The notes beneath the pieces were generated by a model that saw only the letters and a list, made by a program, of their open reading frames with translations, searched no databases and had not been told where the DNA came from. Source: DAOVQB01 sp023128935 (GTDB taxonomy: Bacteria > Eisenbacteria > RBG-16-71-46 > CAIMUX01 > WJJG01). From it: a stretch of DNA of 9,829 bases. The position numbers and the translations under genes were made by a program. Shown here in pieces: positions 1-5,949 of this stretch; positions within the stretch are counted from its first letter, which is position 1; each line of letters begins with the position of its first letter. Where the stretch lies: contig DAOVQB010000170.1 in assembly GCA_030628905.1 (NCBI GenBank), forward strand, positions 1 to 9,829, given 5' to 3'.

Positions 1-140
1 AACGTCCGTACCTCCGCCTGACCCTTCTTGGCTAGATGCATCGTGATTGCAGCCGTCAGCGTCGTCTTCCCATGGTCCACGTGCCCAATCGTGCCAACGT
101 TTACGTGGGGCTTCGTCCGTTCGAACTTCTGCTTCGCCAT
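1..140 (-). CDS. tuf: Elongation factor Tu, N-terminal fragment (runs off left edge)
   Basis: EF-Tu is the GTPase that delivers aminoacyl-tRNA to the ribosome. Only the first 46 residues are in the window. The translation begins MAKQKFERTKPHVNVGTIGH and continues with VDHGKTTLTAA, giving the P-loop GHVDHGKT at residues 19-26, which is essentially diagnostic of EF-Tu. The ATG at 138-140 is preceded on the minus strand by GGGAGG (plus strand 151-156), about 10 nt upstream. The gene lies downstream of four tRNA genes on the same strand, the arrangement of the E. coli thrU-tyrU-glyT-thrT-tufB operon, so co-transcription from the promoter at 884-912 is inferred. A second tuf copy elsewhere cannot be excluded. 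Confidence 0.97.
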   Translation of the reverse strand, partial: MAKQKFERTKPHVNVGTIGHVDHGKTTLTAAITMHLAKKGQAEVRT

Positions 141-267
141 GCGTGCGAGTCCTCCCTCGTTCCGACAGCATCCCGCCGCCGTCGGTCACAGGAAATCCAC
201 CGAGGTGCAACTTTGGATTTCCCGACCCCTATCTTCCCTGACTGTATAGTACAAACCGAATGACCTG
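141..267 (-). other. Spacer/leader between tRNA-Thr(GGT) and tuf with two hairpins
   Basis: This 127-nt stretch separates the last tRNA from tuf. It holds a perfect 8-bp inverted repeat, GGAAATCC (191-198) and GGATTTCC (215-222), with a 16-nt loop. A second, smaller one, CCGAC (162-166) and GTCGG (181-185), lies closer to the tuf ribosome-binding site at 151-156. These could be processing or control structures in the tRNA-tuf transcript. That role is inference; only the inverted repeats are seen. Confidence 0.45.
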
Positions 268-340
268 AGCCCGCGAGCAGACTCGAACTGCTGACCTATT
301 GCTTACCATGCAATTGCTCTACCAACTGAGCTACGCGGGC
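268..340 (-). tRNA. tRNA-Thr, anticodon GGT
   Basis: The cloverleaf reads on the minus strand. The acceptor arms GCCCGCG and CGCGGGC pair fully, the D-stem is GCTC/GAGC, and the anticodon stem ATTGC/GCAAT encloses loop ATGGTAA with anticodon GGT (reads ACC/ACU). The T-arm is AGCAG-TTCGAGT-CTGCT. The discriminator base is T and the 3' CCA is not encoded. It is the fourth tRNA of the cluster, directly ahead of tuf, and corresponds in position to thrT of E. coli. Confidence 0.96.
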
Positions 341-362
341 CTCGTCATCTCCCAGACGTCTG

Positions 363-436
363 AGCGGGAAACGGGACTCGAACCCGCGACCCTCAGCTTG
401 GAAGGCTGATGCTCTAGCCAACTGAGCTACTCCCGC
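363..436 (-). tRNA. tRNA-Gly, anticodon TCC
   Basis: The acceptor arms GCGGGAG and TTCCCGC pair with a G-T wobble. The D-stem is GCTC/GAGC, the anticodon stem TCAGC/GCTGA carries loop CTTCCAA with anticodon TCC (reads GGA/GGG), and the T-arm is GCGGG-TTCGAGT-CCCGT. The discriminator is T and CCA is not encoded. It lies 22 nt upstream of tRNA-Thr(GGT) and corresponds in position to glyT of E. coli. Confidence 0.96.
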
Positions 437-492
437 CTACGTGCCACACATCCCCTCGTGCGGCTCCCTGAAACTAGCGGTTCGGATCGCTG

Positions 493-575
493 TGGCGGGG
501 GAAGGATTCGAACCTTCGAAGCCGTTCGGCGACAGATTTACAGTCTGTTCCCTTTGACCTCTCGGGATCCCCGCC
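493..575 (-). tRNA. tRNA-Tyr, anticodon GTA
   Basis: This is a class II tRNA of 83 nt. The acceptor arms GGCGGGG and CCCCGCC pair fully. The anticodon stem ACAGA/TCTGT holds loop CTGTAAA with anticodon GTA. A long variable arm follows, as expected for bacterial tRNA-Tyr, and the T-arm is GAAGG-TTCGAAT-CCTTC. The discriminator is A. It is the second tRNA of the cluster and corresponds in position to tyrU of E. coli. Confidence 0.96.
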
Positions 576-668
576 CTTACACATCCCTTCAGATTTGCGT
601 CCACGGCCAGTGCATAGTTGATCCCCTCGCACTGGTTGCATAAGGGATTGAGATCCTTCACACATCCA

Positions 669-740
669 AGCTGGCGAAGGGATTTGAACCCCCGACCTGC
701 TGATTACAAATCAGCTGCTCTACCACTGAGCTACGCCAGC
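669..740 (-). tRNA. tRNA-Thr, anticodon TGT
   Basis: The acceptor arms GCTGGCG and CGCCAGC pair fully. The anticodon stem GCTGA/TCAGC holds loop TTTGTAA with anticodon TGT (reads ACA/ACG), and the T-arm is CGGGG-TTCAAAT-CCCTT with one wobble pair. The discriminator is T, as in the other tRNA-Thr of this cluster, and CCA is not encoded. It is the first tRNA of the operon and corresponds in position to thrU of E. coli. The promoter lies about 140 nt upstream. Confidence 0.96.
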
Positions 741-876
741 CCGAGAAACTGCCTGGCGGCAGCATCCTACCGGGTGGTACCTCCCTCGGCCAAGACGATG
801 TATTGGTCGTAGAGATGAATCCCACGCGCGGATAATCCGCGTCCGCGCAGGGAAACCGCGTCCCCAAGCTGCCAAA
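741..876 (-). other. 5' leader of the tRNA-tuf operon with a near-perfect palindrome
   Basis: The stretch lies between the predicted transcription start (around 877) and the first tRNA. It is GC-rich and contains CGCGGAT-A-ATCCGCG (827-841), two perfect 7-bp arms around a single base. It would be removed during 5' processing of the tRNA precursor. No convincing reading frame is visible in it. Confidence 0.4.
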
Positions 877-883
877 GCAAGGA

Positions 884-912
884 ATGATACGCGCTGATCC
901 GGTGTTCGTCAA
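884..912 (-). promoter_or_regulatory. Sigma70-type promoter of the tRNA-tuf operon
   Basis: On the minus strand the -35 box is TTGACG (907-912, five of six consensus bases) and the -10 box is TATCAT (884-889, five of six), with an optimal 17-bp spacer. A run of six A (plus strand T6 at 918-923) lies just upstream of the -35 and could act as an UP element. Start-site-proximal bases are partly GC-rich, a feature of growth-rate-controlled stable-RNA promoters in E. coli; applying that control here is inference. Confidence 0.8.
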
Positions 913-923
913 TACGCTTTTTT

Positions 924-1171
924 GCGCCGGGCGGACGATGCGAAACTGCTTGCGGATACCTCGGGCCCATCCCTTGAGCCAGCGGGAAAGCACAGTGCGT
1001 CCATTGCGATGATCGTTCTGAAAACACCCCGGGTCAATTCCTCGGATAAGCCCGGCGTCAACTTTAGCAGGCAATAGATGGCTGGTCATGGGTATCCGAG
1101 CCCCGGGGGTGGGTGGGAAGCCCGCGCATGCAGATACGCGGCCACAGCAGAGGGTTGTTGAGAAGCCCGGG
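924..1171. other. Non-coding spacer between ddl and the tRNA operon promoter
   Basis: The spacer holds about 250 nt downstream of ddl. Open frames crossing it on the minus strand run into the promoter and the tRNA genes and show no recognisable protein features. I see no classical intrinsic terminator (GC hairpin followed by a T-run on the transcript strand) for ddl. Confidence 0.5.
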
Positions 1172-2197
1172 TTAGAGGCGTATCACATCCTGCTTGAGTG
1201 CTCCCTCGATGATCTCGTGCAGAAGGCGGCCGAAGTCGATGCCCACAGCGCGGGCTGCCATCGGGAGCAGGCTTGTTGCCGTAAGTCCTGGTATCGTATT
1301 GAGTTCCAGGCAATAGTCCTCTTCTTCCGGAGATAATCTGAAGTCGATGCGCGCCACGGCGCTGCACCCCAGGGCATCGAAAAGGGTCACAGCGCGTTCC
1401 TGGAGTCTGCCAGCCGTAGCAGCCTCCACCTCGGCCGGCACCTGGTAGTCGCTCTCCCCGTCCGCATATTTGCATCGATAATCATAGAAGTCGCCACGGG
1501 GGCGGATCTCCACCACCGGCAGGGGTCTCCCGTTCAACACGCCGACGGTCAGCTCTCTGCCAGCAATGTACTTCTCAACAAGAAGTTGCGTCGTTTCGCC
1601 TTTGGACACACTGGCCCGGGCGGCGCAGCGCAGAGCCGGCTCCCAGTCGGCAACCTCACGCACCATCCCGATCCCTACGGAGCTGCCTTCCGCAATTGGC
1701 TTGACCACGACAGGCAGACTCGTAACCGGCGTGTCAGATAGGAACTCCAAGGAAGGAACGGGCGGCACGGACAAGACAGTCCAGGGGGGCGTGGGAATTC
1801 CGAGGGAGGCCATGATCCGCTTGGTCAAGACCTTGTCCAGAGACACAGCGCTCGCGCGGGGCCCAGAACCCGTGAAGCGCATGGGGAGAGTTGAAAGCAG
1901 GGTTTGGACAGCACCTCCCTCGCCCTCGCCACCGTGAAGCGCTACGAAGGCAACTTCTACTTGTTCGCGAAGCGTGCGGCCAACCTGCAGAAGCCTCCCG
2001 GCCCATCCGGGCGCCGCATCTTCTTCGATGGAAGGCAGTTCCGGGGAAGAGAGCTCTTCAACGAAACACCCATCGCGCAGGTCGTAGGCCCAAACTCGAT
2101 GCCCGTTCTCCATTAGACTCTGGACCACCGCCTGTCCGGTAGAAAGCGAAACCTCCCTCTCGGCAGACATCCCACCAAGAATCACCCAGATATTCAT
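1172..2197 (-). CDS. ddl: D-alanine--D-alanine ligase
   Basis: The enzyme is a cytoplasmic ATP-grasp ligase that joins two D-alanines for the peptidoglycan pentapeptide. The length of 341 aa is normal for the DdlB type. Visible motifs in order are: N-terminal GGMSAEREVSL (residues 8-18) with the substrate Glu; LHGGEGEGGAVQ (87-98); DKVLTK (121-126); the ATP-binding VKPIAEGSSVGI (165-176); EKYIAGRELTVGV (208-220); RIDFRL (283-288); and the C-terminal ELNTIPGLTATSLLP (298-312) with the metal- and substrate-binding Asn. The ATG at 2195-2197 follows GAGGAAAG with good spacing. The gene stands alone, not in a mur/fts cluster: it lies downstream of the 4Fe-4S gene across a 137-nt gap and upstream of the tRNA-tuf operon. 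All key motifs are intact, so it should be active. Confidence 0.96.
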   Translation of the reverse strand: MNIWVILGGMSAEREVSLSTGQAVVQSLMENGHRVWAYDLRDGCFVEELSSPELPSIEEDAAPGWAGRLLQVGRTLREQVEVAFVALHGGEGEGGAVQTLLSTLPMRFTGSGPRASAVSLDKVLTKRIMASLGIPTPPWTVLSVPPVPSLEFLSDTPVTSLPVVVKPIAEGSSVGIGMVREVADWEPALRCAARASVSKGETTQLLVEKYIAGRELTVGVLNGRPLPVVEIRPRGDFYDYRCKYADGESDYQVPAEVEAATAGRLQERAVTLFDALGCSAVARIDFRLSPEEEDYCLELNTIPGLTATSLLPMAARAVGIDFGRLLHEIIEGALKQDVIRL

Positions 2198-2334
2198 GGC
2201 TCTTTCCTCATCACTGCCCTCACTCCTGCGAGGCCTCTCAGGGGCTCATTATGCGCACCGTCGCGCGACGCTCATTAATATATAGTCTGCATTGGGAGGA
2301 TCGAATCTGCAATACGAGGATCGATACTGGCTCC
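2198..2334 (-). promoter_or_regulatory. Upstream region of ddl with direct repeats and palindromes
   Basis: The gap contains several ordered elements. Two GAGGATCGA copies (2296-2304 and 2316-2324) are 20 bp apart, and the similarity extends to 12 of 15 bases. An AT-rich block, TATATATTAAT on the minus strand (2274-2284), could hold a -10 box. Two GCTCATTA direct repeats (2244-2251 and 2270-2277) flank the perfect 12-bp palindrome CGTCGCGCGACG (2259-2270). An imperfect 18-bp palindrome lies at 2225-2242 (CCTG/CAGG and GAGG/CCTC arms), just before the ddl ribosome-binding site. A ddl promoter with bound regulator is a plausible reading. No good -35 is evident, and part of this region may instead serve as the 3' end of the upstream transcript. 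Confidence 0.45.
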
Positions 2335-3987
2335 CTACACCTCGCCAGGTGGCCGTTGCAGAAGCACCCGGTTCCCGGGATTGCGATCTTCGTTAGCGCT
2401 GGTAACCCTAATGGCGGGGAGATCCCGCACCGGACACTTCGTCTCGCAGATCCCGCAACCAATGCACAGCTCTATGTTGACATGCGGCTGCTTCACGCGC
2501 TTGCGTTCACCGGTTTGCGTAACCACCTCGACCTCCTCAAACCATATCGCTTTCTTGGGCGTCGGGCAGTGCTCCTCACAGACGATACAGTTGCTTTGGA
2601 AAGCATATGGCAAGCAGCGCGTGGTATCGATTATGGCCAGCCCGATGCGGATCTTCTTCTTCTCCTCCGGAACCAAACGGCGAATAGCGCCTGTGGGGCA
2701 AACCTGGCCACAAAGTGTGCAGTTGTACTCACAGTAGCCCATCCGGGGGACCAACCTGGGACTCCAGAGCCCTTCCAGGCCCGCCTCTAACAACGTGGGC
2801 TGGAGGCCACCTGTCAAGCAGACCTTCATGCACTCTCCGCAGCGGACGCAGCGCTGCAGGAACTCCCTTTCGCCCAGCGCTCCTGGGGGGCGGATCAGAC
2901 CGGGATCAGAACGCAGCTCACTTTCGCCCAGGCGCATGAACGGTACTGAGGCCAAGCCGGCCAGCCCAGAAAGAAGCAGATGCCGGCGGCGGATCTGCGT
3001 TCCGGCAAGGGCACTGGGAGGGGCCACAGACGCAGCCCCCTCCGAGACCGCGGACCGCCGGACATCCCCGTGCAGACGCGGCAAGCTCAAGCGCGGCAGT
3101 GCGAAACCCATCCGCAGCCCCGACTCGGGACAGGCGGCTGTACAATTGCCGCACACAACGCATTCCGAAGGCTTCCATCCCCCGAGCGTCTCGGGTTCCG
3201 CAGCACCCTGACAGTCGAAGCTACAGCGATGACACGCCGTGCACGTCTCCAGCTGGTGGATGCGGAACAATCCCAGGCGGGCCAATACGCCAAGCAGTGC
3301 CCCAAGAGGACAGAGGATCCGGCACCAGAACCGGTAGCGCACGAAGCTGAGCGCCAGGATACCCGAAAAAATAAGGCCAAAGAGAAAGGGCTGGTGGAAG
3401 TGAGGCTGCTGGAAACTGATCAAACCGCCCTGCAGCGCGTCGTAGATCGGTTCGGTGATCTCTGAGATCCCAAGGGGGTTGTGAGTGTAGGCCGCCTCAA
3501 AGAGCGACCGCAGACCCATCTCCAACGCCGGCAATACGACCAGTCCCATTGAGCGTACCGCAATTGAAAGCGGATCCAGGACCCCGCTCCACTGCATCCC
3601 AAAGAGGGCCGCTATGAGCAACCCTGCCAGGAGGTAGAACTTGATTGTCTGGGCCCGGTGCCAACGATTGGTTTCTAGGATCTCCTTCTTGCGGCGGATC
3701 GGCAGCTTCTCGGCCAGCTGGATCAATGTCCCCAGCGGGCAGACCCAACCACAAAAGAACCGGCCGAAGAGCAGCGTCAGCAAGACGGTAATGAACGCGA
3801 GCCACATCATCCCGTGAACACTGCCGGTGGCAAGCAGGGTTGAGAGAAGGTGAAGGGGATCGATCTCCAGCAGGATCTTGACCGGCAGCTGGATCTCATC
3901 CGAACCGCTGTACTGCGTGCGGACGAGAAGATAGAGGAAGAGCAAAAAGAAAATGGTCTGCGATGCGATCCTTAGGCGTCGAATCAC
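2335..3987 (-). CDS. Membrane-bound polyferredoxin, NapH-like domain fused to a NapG/MauM-like domain
   Basis: This 550-aa protein should carry electrons across or along the membrane; the donor and acceptor are unknown. The N-terminal half resembles NapH and the C-terminal part of NosR. It has membrane segments (about 11-22, 60-78, 117-130, 201-216), two CxxxCP motifs (C79/C83, C222/C226) and two 4Fe-4S sites (C249-252-255-259; C276-279-282-286). A linker then carries a Tat-like RRRHLLLSGLAG (333-344). The C-terminal half resembles NapG/MauM ferredoxins, with four more sites: C380-383-386-390, C419-423-426-430, C458-467-470-474 and C508-511-514-518. The start chosen is GTG (3985-3987) after GGAGAGGAG; it overlaps the cstA stop by 4 nt, which indicates translational coupling. 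The frame stays open further upstream to an ATG at 4290, but that extension reads antisense-like sequence inside cstA without family similarity. No nap reductase genes are next to it. Confidence 0.88.
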   Translation of the reverse strand: MIRRLRIASQTIFFLLFLYLLVRTQYSGSDEIQLPVKILLEIDPLHLLSTLLATGSVHGMMWLAFITVLLTLLFGRFFCGWVCPLGTLIQLAEKLPIRRKKEILETNRWHRAQTIKFYLLAGLLIAALFGMQWSGVLDPLSIAVRSMGLVVLPALEMGLRSLFEAAYTHNPLGISEITEPIYDALQGGLISFQQPHFHQPFLFGLIFSGILALSFVRYRFWCRILCPLGALLGVLARLGLFRIHQLETCTACHRCSFDCQGAAEPETLGGWKPSECVVCGNCTAACPESGLRMGFALPRLSLPRLHGDVRRSAVSEGAASVAPPSALAGTQIRRRHLLLSGLAGLASVPFMRLGESELRSDPGLIRPPGALGEREFLQRCVRCGECMKVCLTGGLQPTLLEAGLEGLWSPRLVPRMGYCEYNCTLCGQVCPTGAIRRLVPEEKKKIRIGLAIIDTTRCLPYAFQSNCIVCEEHCPTPKKAIWFEEVEVVTQTGERKRVKQPHVNIELCIGCGICETKCPVRDLPAIRVTSANEDRNPGNRVLLQRPPGEV

Positions 3988-5654
3988 GTCTCCTCTCCCC
4001 CAGCCGCCGACACCATCGCCCCACCGCGTAGTGCTCGGATTCCAAGGCAAATCATCACAATCGCCAGCAGGAAGAGGGCAATTGCGATCCCCTCCACGAG
4101 ACCGTTTTGGCTTCCCCCGGCCACGAGATAGGCCAAGGCAGAAAGGGTGACGACAAACATGAAGATCATCGGCAGCACCACGAACAGCCCTCGCCGGCCC
4201 TGGCGGCGCAACCACACTGTTAGGATCAGCAGCGTCAGCCCGGCCAGCAGTTGATTGGTGGCCCCAAAGACCGGCCAAACGGCCTTCCACACGGGCACCA
4301 CGTTGCCCTGGGCGTCATGGAAGGTTACGAAGATGAGGGCCGTCGGCGCAGCCAAAGCTGTCAAAGAGGTGAGGAACCGCGCCTTGATCTGTCGAACGCC
4401 GAAGAGCTCATTGAAGAGGAAGCGACCCAGCCGCGTGACGGTATCCAGCGTGGTCAGAAGAAATGTTGAGATCGCCAGAGCCCCAAAGGCCGTTCCTAAC
4501 TCCGCTGGTATGCCGAAGACCTTCACGAAGCTTCCCACCCCCGCGGCAAAAACACCCAAAGGCGTCAGCTGGTGTGCTCCGTAGCCGGCCACAATGTCGC
4601 TGTCCATGCTGAGCATGATAACCGTTGCCAATGCGATCAGGGCCACAACCGCTTCGGTCGTCATGGCGCCATAACCGATCCTTTTCACATCCCTTTCGCT
4701 GGAGAGCTGCTTGGCGGTCGTGCCCGAAGCGATAACTGAGTGAAACCCGCTCACCGCCCCACAGGCAATCACAACAAACAGGATTGGGAAGAGCGGGCCG
4801 ATGCCGGAGTTGAAGGTAAGAAAAGGAGGGTACTGAAGGTCGAATCCCCCAAAAAGCAGCCCGCCCGCAGAGATAAGCACCAGCGCATACAGAAGGAATG
4901 AAGAGAGATAGTCCCGCGGCTGAAGCAGCGCCCAGACCGGGGTGACAGAGGCCAGGTAGCAGTATACCACTAGTATCAGGCTCCAGGTCTTCGTGGCGCT
5001 CCCTGCGACAGCCGGCAGTGAGGAAGCGTGAATGGGGATCTGCTGACCCACGAAGATCGCAGCAAAAACCAGCGGGACAAATATCAGCGAACCGGCCCAC
5101 GTGGGCAGCTTGAATCGATAGATGAAAAGCCCGAAGAGGATGGCAAGCGCAATGAAGAGGATTGAACTCGTGGCAACTCCACCGTTGCCCACAAATGTGG
5201 TGGCGGTGAGATCCAGAAAGACCACCAACACATAGATCAGCGTTAGCCAGATGAACCAGAGGAAGATCTTCTGTGTCAACGGGGAGACGACTCTCCCGGC
5301 CACGTCCCCGATCGAGCGTCCCCCGTGGCGGATCGACGCCATCAGGGCTGAGTAATCATGCATCCCGCCGATCAGCGTCGTGCCGATCAGAATCCATAGG
5401 AAGGCCGGCAGCCAACCGAAGGCCATAGCGGCAATGATGGGTCCCACGATCGGTCCGGCCCCCGCGATTGAGGCGAAGTGGTGGCCGAAGAGGATTGGAG
5501 TTCTGGTTGGGACGAAGTCCACACCGTCATACTCAGTCGTGGCAGGCGTCGGATGTGCTGCGCTAGCATCGAACTTACGATCCAGTATGCGCCCGAAGAC
5601 AACGTATCCTCCAAGCAGAACAGCCGTGCCAGCCAAAAACAGCAGCGCGAGCAT
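3984..5654 (-). CDS. cstA: CstA-family carbon starvation protein (peptide/pyruvate carrier)
   Basis: This is a multi-pass inner-membrane transporter of the CstA/BtsT family; E. coli members take up peptides or pyruvate. At 556 aa it is of the shorter type compared with about 700 aa for E. coli CstA. Hallmarks are HHFASIAGAGPIVGPI (58-73), the DYSALMASIRHGGRSIGDV stretch (100-118), QPRDYLSS (245-252), GFHSVIASGTTAKQL (303-317), LDTVTRLGRFLFNE (403-416) and WKAVWPVFGATNQLLAGL (456-473). Hydrophobic segments fill the rest, with a hydrophobic C-terminal stretch (491-539). The ATG at 5652-5654 follows GGAGGGG by about 7 nt. The stop overlaps the GTG start of the iron-sulfur gene (GTGA), so the two form an operon. 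The symbol marks the family; the actual substrate cannot be read from the sequence. Confidence 0.92.
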   Translation of the reverse strand: MLALLFLAGTAVLLGGYVVFGRILDRKFDASAAHPTPATTEYDGVDFVPTRTPILFGHHFASIAGAGPIVGPIIAAMAFGWLPAFLWILIGTTLIGGMHDYSALMASIRHGGRSIGDVAGRVVSPLTQKIFLWFIWLTLIYVLVVFLDLTATTFVGNGGVATSSILFIALAILFGLFIYRFKLPTWAGSLIFVPLVFAAIFVGQQIPIHASSLPAVAGSATKTWSLILVVYCYLASVTPVWALLQPRDYLSSFLLYALVLISAGGLLFGGFDLQYPPFLTFNSGIGPLFPILFVVIACGAVSGFHSVIASGTTAKQLSSERDVKRIGYGAMTTEAVVALIALATVIMLSMDSDIVAGYGAHQLTPLGVFAAGVGSFVKVFGIPAELGTAFGALAISTFLLTTLDTVTRLGRFLFNELFGVRQIKARFLTSLTALAAPTALIFVTFHDAQGNVVPVWKAVWPVFGATNQLLAGLTLLILTVWLRRQGRRGLFVVLPMIFMFVVTLSALAYLVAGGSQNGLVEGIAIALFLLAIVMICLGIRALRGGAMVSAAGGEET

Positions 5655-5949
5655 CCTGAATCCCCTCCGTGCCCTCCCGTGTGAGCAAGTCGCCGGCCCG
5701 TGGAAGCAAGCCCATCACCACTTGTGTGGCAACATCGCATATCGAACTTCCTGAGCGTAATCCTCAACGGCCTGAGGGTCAATGAGGCTTCAGCAACGGA
5801 ACAAGCATGCATTGCATCACAGTCAGGCGCAGAGTGAATCCCCTGGCGCGCGGCGGTGATTGGCCTCACCCTAAGGCCGTCACGCGCCAGAGGTATCGTC
5901 ATTAGGCTCGGTTCCTCGATCGCCAATGTAACAGGAAAGGAACACGGAC
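5655..5949. promoter_or_regulatory. Divergent intergenic region between cstA and the sulfatase-like gene
   Basis: This must hold promoters for both divergent genes. On the minus strand TTGACC (plus GGTCAA, about 5777-5782) with a 17-bp spacer to TACGCT is a weak candidate for cstA; it overlaps the small inverted repeat CCTCA-ACGGCC-TGAGG (5762-5777). ATGCA-T-TGCAT occurs near 5807. A strong inverted repeat lies at 5843-5890 and is listed separately. I could not identify a convincing promoter for the sulfatase-like gene. No protein-coding gene is supported here. Confidence 0.4.
5843..5890. repeat. Long GC-rich inverted repeat upstream of the sulfatase-like gene
   Basis: Perfect 8-bp arms CTGGCGCG (5843-5850) and CGCGCCAG (5883-5890) continue, after one mismatch, into six more pairs with two wobbles (5852-5857 with 5876-5881). 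An alternative inner hairpin with GGCC arms is also possible. It ends 59 nt before the GTG start, so it may be a 5'-UTR hairpin or a protein-binding palindrome. Confidence 0.6.

Noticed and set aside
767..1027. 86-residue open frame on the minus strand
   Set aside because: It spans the sigma70 promoter of the tRNA operon and has no family similarity or proper start context.
658..1089. 143-residue open frame on the minus strand between ddl and the tRNAs
   Set aside because: It runs through the promoter, the leader and tRNA-Thr(TGT), has no ribosome-binding site or recognisable domain, and its end is translated tRNA.
2251..2790. 179-residue plus-strand open frame
   Set aside because: It is antisense to the conserved ferredoxin domain, a typical shadow frame of GC-rich DNA.
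3988..4290. In-frame N-terminal extension of the polyferredoxin to an ATG at 4290
   Set aside because: The extra 101 residues lie out of frame inside the well-conserved cstA 3' end and are low-complexity Arg/Gly/Pro sequence. The GTG at 3987 with its RBS and stop overlap is the better start.
5387..5926. 179-residue minus-strand frame across the cstA start and upstream region
   Set aside because: It is out of frame with the conserved N-terminus of CstA and shows no protein features.
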